Assembly (NCBI RefSeq): GCF_019375475.1
Contig: NZ_JAHXGQ010000001.1
Span: forward strand, 62,001 to 126,000
Source of the DNA: Saccharothrix obliqua
Lineage (GTDB): Bacteria; Actinomycetota; Actinomycetes; Mycobacteriales; Pseudonocardiaceae
DNA length: 64,000 bases
Direction of reading: 5' to 3'
Both the position numbers and the translations under genes were made by a program. Positions 46,976 through 57,168 of this stretch are shown piece after piece. How positions within the stretch are numbered: position 1 is the stretch's first letter; every line of letters starts with the position of its first letter. Below the pieces are notes generated by a model. It did not search any database. It saw nothing but the letters and a program-made list of their open reading frames with translations, and was not told the origin of the DNA.

Positions 46976-47803
46976 ATGACCGTTGAGCTGGGCAGGGTCG
47001 GCGTGTGGGCGATCGCGTCGGAGTGGGAGGGCCGCGCCGCGGAGGCGGCCGAGCTGGAACGGCTCGGGTTCCGCGCGCTGTGGCTGGGCGGTGCGCCCGA
47101 CGCGAGCGTGTTGCACCTGGTCCGCGAACTGCTCGACGCCACCGAGGAACTGGTGATCGCCACCGGCATCCTGAACGTGTGGACCACGCCCGCGGCGGAG
47201 GTCAACGCGGGGTACCGCGAGCTGGCGTGGACCGACCGGTTCCTGGTCGGCGTCGGCGCGGGGCACCGGGAGAAGGTCGGTGATCGTTATCACAGCCCGT
47301 ACCAGAAGCTGGTGCACTACCTGGACGAGCTGGACGTCCCCCGGGACCGCCTCGCCCTGGCCGCCCTGGGCCCGCGCGTGCTGCGCCTGGCGGCGGCGCG
47401 GACCAGCGTCGCGCACCCGTACCTGGTGACCCCCGAGCAGACGGCGCAGGCGCGGGAGACCATCGGCGCGGGCACCGTACTGGCGCCCGAGCAGCACGTG
47501 GTGCTGGAGGAGGACCCGGCGGTGGCCCGAGCCGCGGCCCGCGAAGGTCTGAGCTTCTACCTGACCCTGGAGAACTACACCCGCAACTGGCTGCGTGGCG
47601 GGTTCACCGAGGAGGACCTGCTGGACGGGGGTAGCGACCGGCTGGTGGACGCCCTGGTGGCGTGGGGCGACGCGGAGCGCGTCGCCCGTCGCGTGCGCGA
47701 GCACCACGAGGCGGGCGCGGACCACGTGTCCGTGCAGCTCCTGGGCACCCGCCGGGAGTCGTCCCCCGAGTTCCGCGAGCTGGCCGCCGCCCTGGTGGGT
47801 TGA
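46976..47803 (+). CDS. LLM-class F420-dependent oxidoreductase
   Basis: 275 residues from the ATG at 46976 (GAGAGGGG upstream). LGRVGVWAIASEWEGRAAEAAELERLGFRALWLGG opens a luciferase-like barrel; ELVIATGILNVWTTPAAEV and DRFLVGVGAGH are typical of the actinobacterial TIGR03620-like F420 family. Substrate unknown. Divergent partner is the aldo/keto reductase, which may share a promoter region. Confidence 0.85.
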   Translation: MTVELGRVGVWAIASEWEGRAAEAAELERLGFRALWLGGAPDASVLHLVRELLDATEELVIATGILNVWTTPAAEVNAGYRELAWTDRFLVGVGAGHREKVGDRYHSPYQKLVHYLDELDVPRDRLALAALGPRVLRLAAARTSVAHPYLVTPEQTAQARETIGAGTVLAPEQHVVLEEDPAVARAAAREGLSFYLTLENYTRNWLRGGFTEEDLLDGGSDRLVDALVAWGDAERVARRVREHHEAGADHVSVQLLGTRRESSPEFRELAAALVG

Positions 47804-47902
47804 GCGTCCGGCACCTCGGTACCGGCCCCGCCCGCGGTGCGCTGGTGGACCGTGGAGTGGCGGTGCGGCGGCGCGGAAGCCCGCCGCACCGCCCGCGTCC
47901 GG

Positions 47903-48187
47903 CTAGTCGGAGATCTCGACGCCCCGCCAGAAGGCGACGTGGCCCTTGATGTTGGCCGCGGCCTCCTTGGGTTCCGCGTAGTACCAGGCGGCGTCCGGGT
48001 TGTCCTGGCCGTTGACGTGCAGCGTGTAGTAGTTCGCGGAGCCCTTCCACGGGCAGGTGGACGTGGTGTCCGACGGCCTGAGGAACTGGGTGTGCACCGA
48101 CTCCGGGGGGAAGTAGTGGTTCCCCTCCACCATCTCGGTCTTGTCGCTCTCGGCGATGATCTCGCCGTTCCACCGTGCGATCGCCAT
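47903..48187 (-). CDS. DUF427 protein
   Basis: 94 residues: MAIARWNGEIIAESDKTEMVEGNHYFPPESV, CPWKGSANYYTLHVNG and AAWYYAEPKEAAANIKGHVAFW, the full DUF427 domain. The conserved CPWKG cysteine/Trp is intact. Function unknown. Convergent with the LLM gene and divergent from fba. Confidence 0.93.
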   Translation of the reverse strand: MAIARWNGEIIAESDKTEMVEGNHYFPPESVHTQFLRPSDTTSTCPWKGSANYYTLHVNGQDNPDAAWYYAEPKEAAANIKGHVAFWRGVEISD

Positions 48188-48281
48188 GAGACCACTATGC
48201 CGGTGATCAACTTCCGCTGCCGGGTGGTGCCCGTAGGATGCTGCGCGTTACCGCGTTCCGGGCACCCGAGGAGGACCACCG

Positions 48282-49315
<1,034 letters not shown>

Positions 49316-49316
<1 letters not shown>

Positions 49317-49369
49317 GCCGAGGTCACCGAGCCGAGGTCGCTGGGCCAAGGTCGCTGAGCCGAGGTCGC
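49316..49369 (+). repeat. degenerate tandem repeat after fba
   Basis: About four imperfect copies of GAGCCGAGGTCGC(T) start at the fba stop codon and run into the terminator. Confidence 0.65.
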
Positions 49370-49370
49370 G

Positions 49371-49399
49371 AGGGGCGGGGTCCGACGGACCCCGCCCCT
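49371..49399 (+). terminator. terminator after fba
   Basis: AGGGGCGGGGTCC (49371-49383) / GGACCCCGCCCCT (49387-49399), 3-nt loop, followed by TTTC. Confidence 0.85.
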
Positions 49400-49445
49400 T
49401 TCGCATACCCGGAGCGCGCCGGAGCGCGCCGAGAACGCCGCGCAC

Positions 49446-49475
49446 CGAAACTTTCAGGGAGCCTGCCTGATAGAT
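49446..49475 (+). repeat. dyad repeat R4
   Basis: Copy 4, opposite orientation to R1: AACTTTCAGG-N7-CCTGATAG. Confidence 0.85.
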
Positions 49476-49483
49476 AGCCACGC

Positions 49484-49514
49484 GGAACTTTCAGGAAGCC
49501 TGCCTGAAAGATTC
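49484..49514 (+). repeat. dyad repeat R5
   Basis: Copy 5, with both inner arms perfect (CTTTCAGG..CCTGAAAG), 9 bp after R4. Confidence 0.85.
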
Positions 49515-49744
49515 GGCGAGGCATGTCCGCAAGCGTGGAGCGGGCGAGCAGGCGCGGACCGGCGTGGCTGCCGGAGGCCGGGACCGGCGCGGCTGCCGGA
49601 GGCGGGGGCGGCTGCCGGAGGCGAGGGCGGGGAGCGGGGGTGGCTGCCGGCGGGCTGCTGGCGGGGCTGCCGGCCGGGGGCTGCCGGCGGCGGGGAGGGG
49701 TGTGCTGGTCGCTGCGGAGGGCTGGGTATTCCTATCCTGAGGTC
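49515..49744. other. GC-rich degenerate repeat stretch
   Basis: GGCTGCCGG-type units repeat imperfectly up to about 49690, then a TATCCT -10 box (49733-49738) serves the downstream DUF3151 gene six bases before its ATG. No gene. Confidence 0.6.
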
Positions 49745-50152
49745 ATGACCAACCTGCTCGGTCCCGACCCGACGTTGCTGCCCGACCGGCCGGAGGCGCA
49801 GGCCGCCGCCGAGGCGGGCACCGACCCGGCGAAGATCGTCCGCGCCCACCCGGACTTCAGCGAGGCGTGGGCGCTGCTCGCCGAACGCGCCCTCCAAACG
49901 GGCGACCCCATCGCCGCCTACGCCTACGCCCGCACCGGCTACCACCGCGGCCTCGACCAGCTGCGCCGCAGCGGCTGGAAGGGGCACGGGCCCATCCCGT
50001 GGTCGCACCGGCCCAACCAGGGCTTCCTGCGCGCGCTGGCCGCCCTGGCGCGGGCCGCCGACGAGATCGGCGAGACCGAGGAGCACGAGCGCTGCACCAA
50101 GTTCCTCGCCGACAGCGACCCCGCCGCACCCGCCGCGCTCGGCCTGGGCTGA
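49745..50152 (+). CDS. DUF3151 protein
   Basis: 135 residues: MTNLLGPDPTLLPDRPEAQAAAE, HPDFSEAWALLAERAL, AYAYARTGYHRGLDQLRRSGWKGHGPIPWSH and NQGFLRALAALARAADEIG, matching the actinobacterial DUF3151 family (Rv0360c type). A TPR-like helical fold is likely. The ATG at 49745 is leaderless-type; the frame continues upstream through repeat sequence but is not coding. Next to fba, as in mycobacteria. Function unknown. Confidence 0.9.
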   Translation: MTNLLGPDPTLLPDRPEAQAAAEAGTDPAKIVRAHPDFSEAWALLAERALQTGDPIAAYAYARTGYHRGLDQLRRSGWKGHGPIPWSHRPNQGFLRALAALARAADEIGETEEHERCTKFLADSDPAAPAALGLG

Positions 50153-50155
50153 CCC

Positions 50156-51376
50156 GTGGGCGCCGTGCGCGATGAGCTGACGCGCCGGCTGCACCGGTGG
50201 CGCGCCACGGCCCTGCCGATCGTGCAGGCCGGGCTCGCCGCCGGGCTGTCGTGGCTGGTGGCGACGTCCGTCGTCGGCCACGCGCGCCCGTTCTTCGCGC
50301 CCATCGCCGCCGTCGTCTGCCTGGGGGTCTCGCTCGGGCAGCGGCTGCGGCGGGTGGTGGAGCTGGTGGTCGGGGTGGCCGTCGGGGTGGGTGTGGGCGA
50401 CGTCCTCATCGCGCTCATCGGCTCCGGCCCGTGGCAGATCGCGCTGGTGGTCGCGCTGGCCATGTCCGCGGCGGTGCTGCTGGACGGTGGCGCGGTGATC
50501 GCGCTCCAGTCCGGTTCGTCGGCGGTGCTGGTGGCGACGTTGCTGCCGCCGAGCGCGGGCGGCGGGCTGGACCGCATGGTGGACGCCCTGGTCGGCGGCC
50601 TGGTGGGGCTGGCGGTGGCGGCGTTGTTGCCGGCGAACCCGCTGACCGTCGCGCACCGCCAGGGCAAGGTGGTGTTCGGCGAGCTGACCGCCGCGTTGCG
50701 CGGGATGGCCACCGCGGTCGCCGAGCGGGACACCGTCGCGGCGGCGGGTGTGTTGGCCCGGTTGCGCGGCAGCCAGGCGGCGTTGGACGAGTACACCACC
50801 GCGCTGCGCACCGGCGGCGAGATCGCCGCCATCGCGCCCATCCGGTGGCGGCGGCGCGATGAGCTGGGGCGCTACCAGGCGACCGCCGCACCCATCGACT
50901 ACGCCCTGCGCAACACCCGCGTGCTGGCCCGCCGGGCGCTGGCCGGGCTGCGGGACGGCGAGCGGATGCCCGACAACCTGCCCGAGGTGCTGCGGCAGTA
51001 CGCGGGCGCGGTGGACCTGTTGCGCGCCGAACTGGCACGTGGCGACGAGCCGATCGGAGCACGTGCCGCGGTGCGGGACGCGTCGGCGGTGGCCACGACG
51101 CACCAGCTCGGCGGGGAGGGCTTCTCCACGCGGGTGGTGCTCGCGCAGGTCCGCTCGGTGGCCGTCGACCTGTTGCAGGCCACCGGCCTGAACCGCGCCG
51201 AAGCAGCCGAGTCGCTGCCGCCGCTGACGCGCAAGGACGGCAACGGCACCGGAGGGGGCGCGAAGGCCGGCGCGGCAGCGGTCGGCGACGCGGCGGGACC
51301 GGGCGCGGGGAGACCCGACGACGCAGGCCCGAGCGAGGCGGGCCCCGAACCCGGTGAAGGCGGGGCCGCCCAGTGA
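50156..51376 (+). CDS. FUSC-like/aromatic acid exporter family membrane protein
   Basis: 406 residues. About six N-terminal helices (IVQAGLAAGLSWLVATSVVG, FFAPIAAVVCLGVSLGQRLRRVVELVVGVAVGVGVGDVLIAL, LVGGLVGLAVAALLPANPL) and a cytoplasmic helical domain after about 170, the FUSC half-size layout. The last 50 residues are a low-complexity Gly/Ala/Pro tail. Starts 3 bp after DUF3151, hence same transcript. Putative efflux of aromatic acids or lipids; unproven. Confidence 0.8.
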   Translation: MGAVRDELTRRLHRWRATALPIVQAGLAAGLSWLVATSVVGHARPFFAPIAAVVCLGVSLGQRLRRVVELVVGVAVGVGVGDVLIALIGSGPWQIALVVALAMSAAVLLDGGAVIALQSGSSAVLVATLLPPSAGGGLDRMVDALVGGLVGLAVAALLPANPLTVAHRQGKVVFGELTAALRGMATAVAERDTVAAAGVLARLRGSQAALDEYTTALRTGGEIAAIAPIRWRRRDELGRYQATAAPIDYALRNTRVLARRALAGLRDGERMPDNLPEVLRQYAGAVDLLRAELARGDEPIGARAAVRDASAVATTHQLGGEGFSTRVVLAQVRSVAVDLLQATGLNRAEAAESLPPLTRKDGNGTGGGAKAGAAAVGDAAGPGAGRPDDAGPSEAGPEPGEGGAAQ

Positions 51377-51383
51377 CGCGCGA

Positions 51384-51632
51384 CTAGCCGAGAGGGCGGT
51401 GGAGCACGCCGTGCAGCACCTGGTGCACGGCGGCGTGGTCGCGGGGATCGGCGACCCGGCACGCGGCGCCCGTGACGGCGTACCACTCCTCCGCCCCCTC
51501 GTAACGCACCTTCGCCCGCAGCACCCCGCCGACCAGCGACGTGCGCAGCTCCAGGTCACCCGTGACGACGCCGACCTCGTCGGTCATCACGCCCCCGGGT
51601 CCGGCGACCAGCGGTGACGAGTAGTCGGCCAT
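51384..51632 (-). CDS. hypothetical protein, 82 aa
   Basis: ATG at 51632 overlaps the HNH gene's stop (TGATG). It opens MADYSSPLVAGPGGVMTDEV and contains LRTSLVGGVLRAKVRYEGAEEWYAVTG, a small beta-sheet protein. No export signal. Coupled expression with the secreted nuclease makes a cytoplasmic immunity role imaginable, but there is no direct sign of it. Confidence 0.6.
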   Translation of the reverse strand: MADYSSPLVAGPGGVMTDEVGVVTGDLELRTSLVGGVLRAKVRYEGAEEWYAVTGAACRVADPRDHAAVHQVLHGVLHRPLG

Positions 51633-52261
51633 CAGCACCTCCCGAGCATCGACTGCAACGCGGACTTCTCCGCGGCGTCCGCGGTCAAACCCCACCGGTA
51701 CTTCGTCCGCACCCACATCTTGGCGTAAGTGCACCAGTACGAGGTCAGCGGCGGCTTCCAGGAGGCCGGGTCCTGGTCGCCCTTCGCCTGGTTGACGTTG
51801 TCCGTCACGGCGATGAGCTGCGGCCCGCCCAGGTCGTTGGCGAACGACTCCCGCCGCGCCGTGCCCCAGGCCGCCGCCCCGGAACGCCACGCCTCGGCCA
51901 GCGGCACGACGTGGTCGATGTCCACGTCGGACGCGGCGCGCCAGGTGGCGCCGTCGTACGGGCTGTACCAGCTACCGGACGTGGCGGCGCAGCTCGAATC
52001 GGTCACGACGTTCGTCCCGTCCCGCTTGAGCACCGTCTCCCGCGTGTTGCAGGCGCCCGACACGGTGGACCAGTGCGGGAACTTGTCCCGCGAGTAACCG
52101 GTCATCGAGCCCTCGCCGGCGACCGCCAGCGCCGCGAGTTCGGCCTGCGCGGTGGCGGTGCCGGGGATGCCGGGCGGGGTGGCCGCGGCGGACGTGGCGA
52201 GGCCGAGGACGAGCGCACCGGCGAGGAGGGAGGACGACGCGGCTTTGACGACCGATAACAT
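51632..52261 (-). CDS. secreted HNH-type nuclease (DUF1524)
   Basis: 209 residues. Signal peptide KAASSSLLAGALVLGLATSAAAT, then GYSRDKFPHWSTVSGACNTRETVLKRD and the HNH motif DVDIDHVVPLAEAWRSG, with downstream NDLGGPQLIAVTDNVNQAKGDQDPASW and a C-terminal Trp-rich WCTYAKMWVRTKYRW. Four cysteines suggest disulfides, fitting an extracellular enzyme. Homologues are common exported DNases of actinobacteria, possibly for DNA scavenging. Confidence 0.9.
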   Translation of the reverse strand: MLSVVKAASSSLLAGALVLGLATSAAATPPGIPGTATAQAELAALAVAGEGSMTGYSRDKFPHWSTVSGACNTRETVLKRDGTNVVTDSSCAATSGSWYSPYDGATWRAASDVDIDHVVPLAEAWRSGAAAWGTARRESFANDLGGPQLIAVTDNVNQAKGDQDPASWKPPLTSYWCTYAKMWVRTKYRWGLTADAAEKSALQSMLGRC

Positions 52262-52368
52262 GATTCCGACCTTCCTGGTGGGAAGCTGTCGGATTCACCT
52301 TGGGTCAATTTTCCGGCCATGACAATGCCGCCGGGTGTCACCTCCGTGGCGATTGCGCGAACCCTTTG

Positions 52369-53040
52369 TCACTGCAATCCACGAACCAGGCGAAGATCCT
52401 CCGTGTGGCGGTACCAGGTCCATTTGTTCATCGGGCGCGGGTGCGCGAAACCATCGATGCGCACCTCCACGGGCAGGCAGCCGAGCTGGAACGCGCGGCC
52501 CTCCGTGGTGCGCGACTTCGTCATGAACAGCCTCTTGTGGACCACGCTCACCAGCAGGCCGAGCCCGTTGTCCGGATCGGGCGTCACGTCGATCCGGCTC
52601 GCCTGACCCCGCAGCACCACCGTGTCGTCCGCGTACCCGACCCCGCGCACCGGCCCGAGGGAACCCCGGCCGAGCAGCACGCCACCCACGTCGTCCCGCA
52701 CCAGTGAAACCCGGTCGGGGTCGCCCGACAGGGCGAGGTCCACCGCCCGACCGGCGTCGGTCGGGATGCCCCACAGGGCCGCGGCGGCGGAGTCGGGGTC
52801 CACCGGCACGTACCCCACGGCGACGTCGGCCAGCCGCTCGGTGCGCAGCAGCCGCAGCACCACGGCGTTGAGGTCCGCGTCCGTGCCGTGCACGATGAGA
52901 CGTCCGTCACCAAGATCCGCGAAAACCGGGTCCACCTCGGCTTTTCCGGGTCGGGAGGGCACCTCCCGCACCTCAATCCGGTCACCGTCCGTGATCAACG
53001 GCGACTGCGAGTTTCCGCAGGCCAACACGATTCCGCGCAC
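52369..53040 (-). CDS. hypothetical protein, DAGK-like region
   Basis: 223 residues from the GTG at 53040, chosen because AGGAG lies 6 nt upstream; an ATG at 53046 would sit on that ribosome site. LIVHGTDADLNAVVLRLLRTERLADVAVGYVPVDPDSAAAALWGIP resembles the glycine-rich nucleotide/diacylglycerol kinase catalytic segment, but the diagnostic GGDGT is not present (HGTDAD here). The C-terminal half is beta-rich. Position beside purA suggests the Rv0358 counterpart. No activity can be claimed. Confidence 0.65.
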   Translation of the reverse strand: MRGIVLACGNSQSPLITDGDRIEVREVPSRPGKAEVDPVFADLGDGRLIVHGTDADLNAVVLRLLRTERLADVAVGYVPVDPDSAAAALWGIPTDAGRAVDLALSGDPDRVSLVRDDVGGVLLGRGSLGPVRGVGYADDTVVLRGQASRIDVTPDPDNGLGLLVSVVHKRLFMTKSRTTEGRAFQLGCLPVEVRIDGFAHPRPMNKWTWYRHTEDLRLVRGLQ

Positions 53041-53095
53041 GTTCATCTCCTGGTCTACCCTCAACCACCGGCAAGTGACGGCCCAGCCGTCGTAA

Positions 53096-54421
<1,326 letters not shown>

Positions 54422-54433
54422 TCCCCCTTCGAC

Positions 54434-54474
54434 AAGTGCCTCCCCGCCCGACCAGCTCGGGAGGGGAGGCACTT
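54434..54474 (+). terminator. terminator after purA
   Basis: AAGTGCCTCCCC (54434-54445) / GGGGAGGCACTT (54463-54474), perfect 12-bp stem with additional pairing inside. Confidence 0.85.
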
Positions 54475-54503
54475 TCAGCATCCGGGACGGTTACCGCCCG
54501 TCG

Positions 54504-54532
54504 TTGACTTCTCCCGCACCGCGCCGAAAACT
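54504..54532 (+). promoter_or_regulatory. promoter of the leader peptide/ssu operon
   Basis: TTGACT (54504-54509), 17-bp spacer and AAAACT (54527-54532), seven bases ahead of the leader ATG. The -10 is weak. Confidence 0.45.
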
Positions 54533-54539
54533 CGGCTGC

Positions 54540-54620
54540 ATGAGCGGCTGCGAGATCCTGGTGGCCCGCCTGCACGTCGACCTCGGGCGGCAGGCGAGCG
54601 CCATCTGTCGCACCCGCTGA
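54540..54620 (+). CDS. 26-codon leader peptide of the sulfonate operon
   Basis: MSGCEILVARLHVDLGRQAS followed by AICRTR. The HVDL...SAxCR pattern is the actinobacterial putative leader peptide seen upstream of sulfonate and other sulfur-uptake operons. Cysteines at residues 4 and 22 (second is near the end) suit ribosome stalling when charged tRNA-Cys is scarce. It begins seven bases after the putative -10, so translation is leaderless, and ends 46 bp before the permease start. Too short for routine gene calls. Coupling to downstream expression is inferred. Confidence 0.78.
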   Translation: MSGCEILVARLHVDLGRQASAICRTR

Positions 54621-54666
54621 CGGACCCTCGTCCCCCGTCCGAGAACCGGTGTCCCCGGGAGAAATC

Positions 54667-55491
54667 GTGTCGATTTCCACCACGGGCGCCGTCGCGCGCC
54701 CGGAAACCGCCGCGGCGCCGCGTGGCGGCGCACCACCCGGCAGGCGACTGCCCGACCTCGCGCGGTGGCTGAGCCCGCTCGCCCTGGTCCTGCTGTGGCA
54801 GGCGGCGAGCGCCACCGGCGTGCTGCCGGAGGACAAGCTCGCGTCACCGGCGACCGTGCTTGTCACGGGCTGGTCGCTGGCGTTGGACGGCCAACTCGGC
54901 GACGCGTTGCTGGTGTCGTCGGGTCGGGTCGCCGCCGGATTCCTCGCCGGGGCCGCGATGGGCGGCGTGCTCGGGTTGGTGTCCGGTCTGTCGCGCTGGG
55001 GTGAGCGGCTGGTCGACCCGCCCGTGCAGATGCTGCGCACGCTGCCGCACCTCGGGTTGATCCCGTTGTTCATCCTGTGGTTCGGCATCGGCGAGGAGCC
55101 GAAGCTCGCGCTGGTCGCGGCCGGCGCGGCGTTCCCGCTCTACCTGAACCTGCACGCGGGCATCCGGCAGACCGACCCGGCGCTGCTGGAGGCCGCGCGG
55201 GTGCTGGGGTGCACGCGGTACGAGCGGATCGCGCACGTGGTGCTGCCGGCGGCGGTGCCGCAGGCGTTGGTGGGGCTGCGGATCGCGCTCGGCGCGGCGT
55301 GGCTGTCGCTGATCGTCGGCGAGCAGGTCAACGCCGACGCCGGGATCGGGTTCCTGATCAACAACGCCCGCGAGTTCCTGCGCACGGACGTCGTCGTGGT
55401 GGGGCTGCTGGTCTACGCGTTGCTGGGGTTGACCACGGACGCGCTGGTGCGGGCGGTGGAGCGGAGGGTGCTGCGGTGGCAGGCGCGGTGA
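54667..55491 (+). CDS. ssuC: sulfonate ABC transporter permease
   Basis: About 274 residues from GTG 54667 (GGGAGA 4-5 nt upstream). Six helices and the BPD-transport motif near residue 180-205: EAARVLGCTRYERIAHVVLPAAVPQALVGLRIALGAAW. N-terminal 35 residues are cytoplasmic. First structural gene of the operon; it overlaps the ATPase gene by 16 bp. Confidence 0.9.
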   Translation: MSISTTGAVARPETAAAPRGGAPPGRRLPDLARWLSPLALVLLWQAASATGVLPEDKLASPATVLVTGWSLALDGQLGDALLVSSGRVAAGFLAGAAMGGVLGLVSGLSRWGERLVDPPVQMLRTLPHLGLIPLFILWFGIGEEPKLALVAAGAAFPLYLNLHAGIRQTDPALLEAARVLGCTRYERIAHVVLPAAVPQALVGLRIALGAAWLSLIVGEQVNADAGIGFLINNAREFLRTDVVVVGLLVYALLGLTTDALVRAVERRVLRWQAR

Positions 55492-56210
55492 GCGTGCGGG
55501 GTCTGGTCAAGGAGTTCCCGGTCGCGGTGGGCAGGAGGATCCGGCCCGGGGAGTGGCGGCGGGTGCTGGACGGGGTCGACCTGGAGATCGCGCCCGGCGA
55601 GTTCGTCGCGTTGCTCGGGCGGTCCGGGAGCGGGAAGTCCACGCTGCTGCGCGTCCTCGCCGGGTTGGACGCCGACGTGGCGGGTGGGTTCTCCGTGCCG
55701 CGGCGGGTGTCCGTGGCGTTCCAGCAGCCGCGGTTGCTGCCGTGGCGGCGGGTGTGGCGCAACGTGGTGCTGGGGCTGCGGGAAGTCGACGGGCGCGTGG
55801 TCGCGGAGCGCGCGTTGGCCGAGGTGCGGTTGGCGGAACGGGCCGACGCCTGGCCGCTGACGTTGTCCGGCGGTGAGGCGCAACGGGTTTCGCTGGCGCG
55901 GGCGTTGGTGCGCCGACCCGATCTCCTGCTGCTGGACGAGCCGTTCGGCGCGCTGGACGCGTTGACGCGGCTCGCGATGCACCGGCTGGTCGAGCAGTTG
56001 TGGCGGGAGCACCGGCCGACGGTGTTGCTCGTGACGCACGACGTGGACGAGGCGTTGCTGCTCGCGGATCGCGTGGTGGTGTTGGACGCGGGTCGGATCA
56101 CGGCCTCGCACGTGGTCGACCTCGACCGGCCGCGTCGGCGGTCGTCCTTCGCGGATCTGCGTGTCGCGGTGCTGGCGGACCTGGGGGTGGACGATGCCGA
56201 AGCTGCGTGA
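55476..56210 (+). CDS. ssuB: sulfonate ABC transporter ATPase
   Basis: 244 residues from the GTG at 55476 (GGAGGG upstream). Walker A GRSGSGKSTLL, Q-loop VAFQQPRLLPWRRV, signature TLSGGEAQRVSLARAL, Walker B LLLLDEPFGALDAL, H-switch VLLVTHDVDEALLLAD. The sequence VKEFPVAVGRRI before the Walker A is typical of SsuB/TauB. A GTG at 55488 is an alternative start. The stop overlaps the binding-protein frame by 17 bp. Confidence 0.93.
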   Translation: MAGAVSVRGLVKEFPVAVGRRIRPGEWRRVLDGVDLEIAPGEFVALLGRSGSGKSTLLRVLAGLDADVAGGFSVPRRVSVAFQQPRLLPWRRVWRNVVLGLREVDGRVVAERALAEVRLAERADAWPLTLSGGEAQRVSLARALVRRPDLLLLDEPFGALDALTRLAMHRLVEQLWREHRPTVLLVTHDVDEALLLADRVVVLDAGRITASHVVDLDRPRRRSSFADLRVAVLADLGVDDAEAA

Positions 56211-57168
56211 AGCCGGTCTGGTGCTGGGGTTGGTGCTGGGGTTCGTCGCGGGTTGCGGTGCGGACGGGGCGGAGAGCGGCGCGTTGCGGATCGGGGACCA
56301 GAAGGGGAATTCGCGGACCCTGCTCGCGGCGGCCGGCCTGCTCGCCGATTTCCCCCACCGGGTCGAGTGGTCGACGTTCACCTCCGGACCACCGCTGCTG
56401 GAAGCCGCGTCCGCCGGCGCGATCGACGTGGGTGCTGTCGGGAACACGCCACCGATCTTCGCGGCGGCGGCCGATGCGAAGATCGCCGTCGTCCAGGCCG
56501 CCAAGGGCAGCGTCGAGGGCGACGCCGTCCTGGTGCCCGGCGATTCGCCGCTGCGGCGCGTCGAGGACCTGGCGGGTCGCGGCATCGCCGTGGCCAAGGG
56601 GAGTTCGGCGCACGGCCAACTGCTGACCACCCTCACCGGTGCCGGGCTCACCACCAGGGACGTGGAGCTGAACTTCCTCCAGCCGTCCGACGCCTACGCG
56701 GCGTTCCAGCAGAAGCGCGTCGACGCGTGGGCGGTGTGGGACCCGTACACGTCGCAGGCGTTGTTGGAAACGGGTGCGCGCGTCCTCGCCGACGGGCGGG
56801 GAAGCGGTGGGAGCGCCAGCGGGTACACGTTCTACGTGGCGGGGAGATCCGCCTTGGGCGACAACGGGAAAACACCCGCGATGCGGGAATTCCTGAGTCG
56901 CGTGGCCAAAGCGCAGCGGTGGGCCGACACGCACCGCGAGGAGTGGGCGAAGGCGTGGGCCGCGGAGACCGGGCTGAAGGTGGACGTGGCGCGGGCCGCC
57001 ACGGCGCGCGGCCCGGACCTCCCGGTGCCCCTGGACGCCGAGGTCGTCGACGCCGAGCAGCGGCTGGCCGACGCGTTCACCGCCGACGGGACGTTGCCCG
57101 GTCGGGTCGACTTCGCGAAGTTCGTGGACACGCGCTTCCAAGACGCGCGCTTCGAAGGAGAGCAGTGA
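56194..57168 (+). CDS. ssuA: sulfonate-binding lipoprotein
   Basis: 324 residues. Lipoprotein signal ending in FVAGC at about residue 22; mature protein has the SsuA/NrtA/TauA fold: LRIGDQKGNSRTLLAAAGLL, SGPPLLEAASAGAIDVGAVGNTPPIFAAAADAKI, and YAAFQQKRVDAWAVWDPYTSQ. It captures sulfonates outside the membrane for SsuBC. ATG at 56194. The stop overlaps the monooxygenase start (TGATG). Confidence 0.9.
   Translation: MPKLREAGLVLGLVLGFVAGCGADGAESGALRIGDQKGNSRTLLAAAGLLADFPHRVEWSTFTSGPPLLEAASAGAIDVGAVGNTPPIFAAAADAKIAVVQAAKGSVEGDAVLVPGDSPLRRVEDLAGRGIAVAKGSSAHGQLLTTLTGAGLTTRDVELNFLQPSDAYAAFQQKRVDAWAVWDPYTSQALLETGARVLADGRGSGGSASGYTFYVAGRSALGDNGKTPAMREFLSRVAKAQRWADTHREEWAKAWAAETGLKVDVARAATARGPDLPVPLDAEVVDAEQRLADAFTADGTLPGRVDFAKFVDTRFQDARFEGEQ

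Noticed and set aside
49523-49744. N-terminal extension of the DUF3151 protein
   Set aside because: The extra codons lie in degenerate GC repeats, and the family begins at MTNLLGPDP with a -10 box just upstream.
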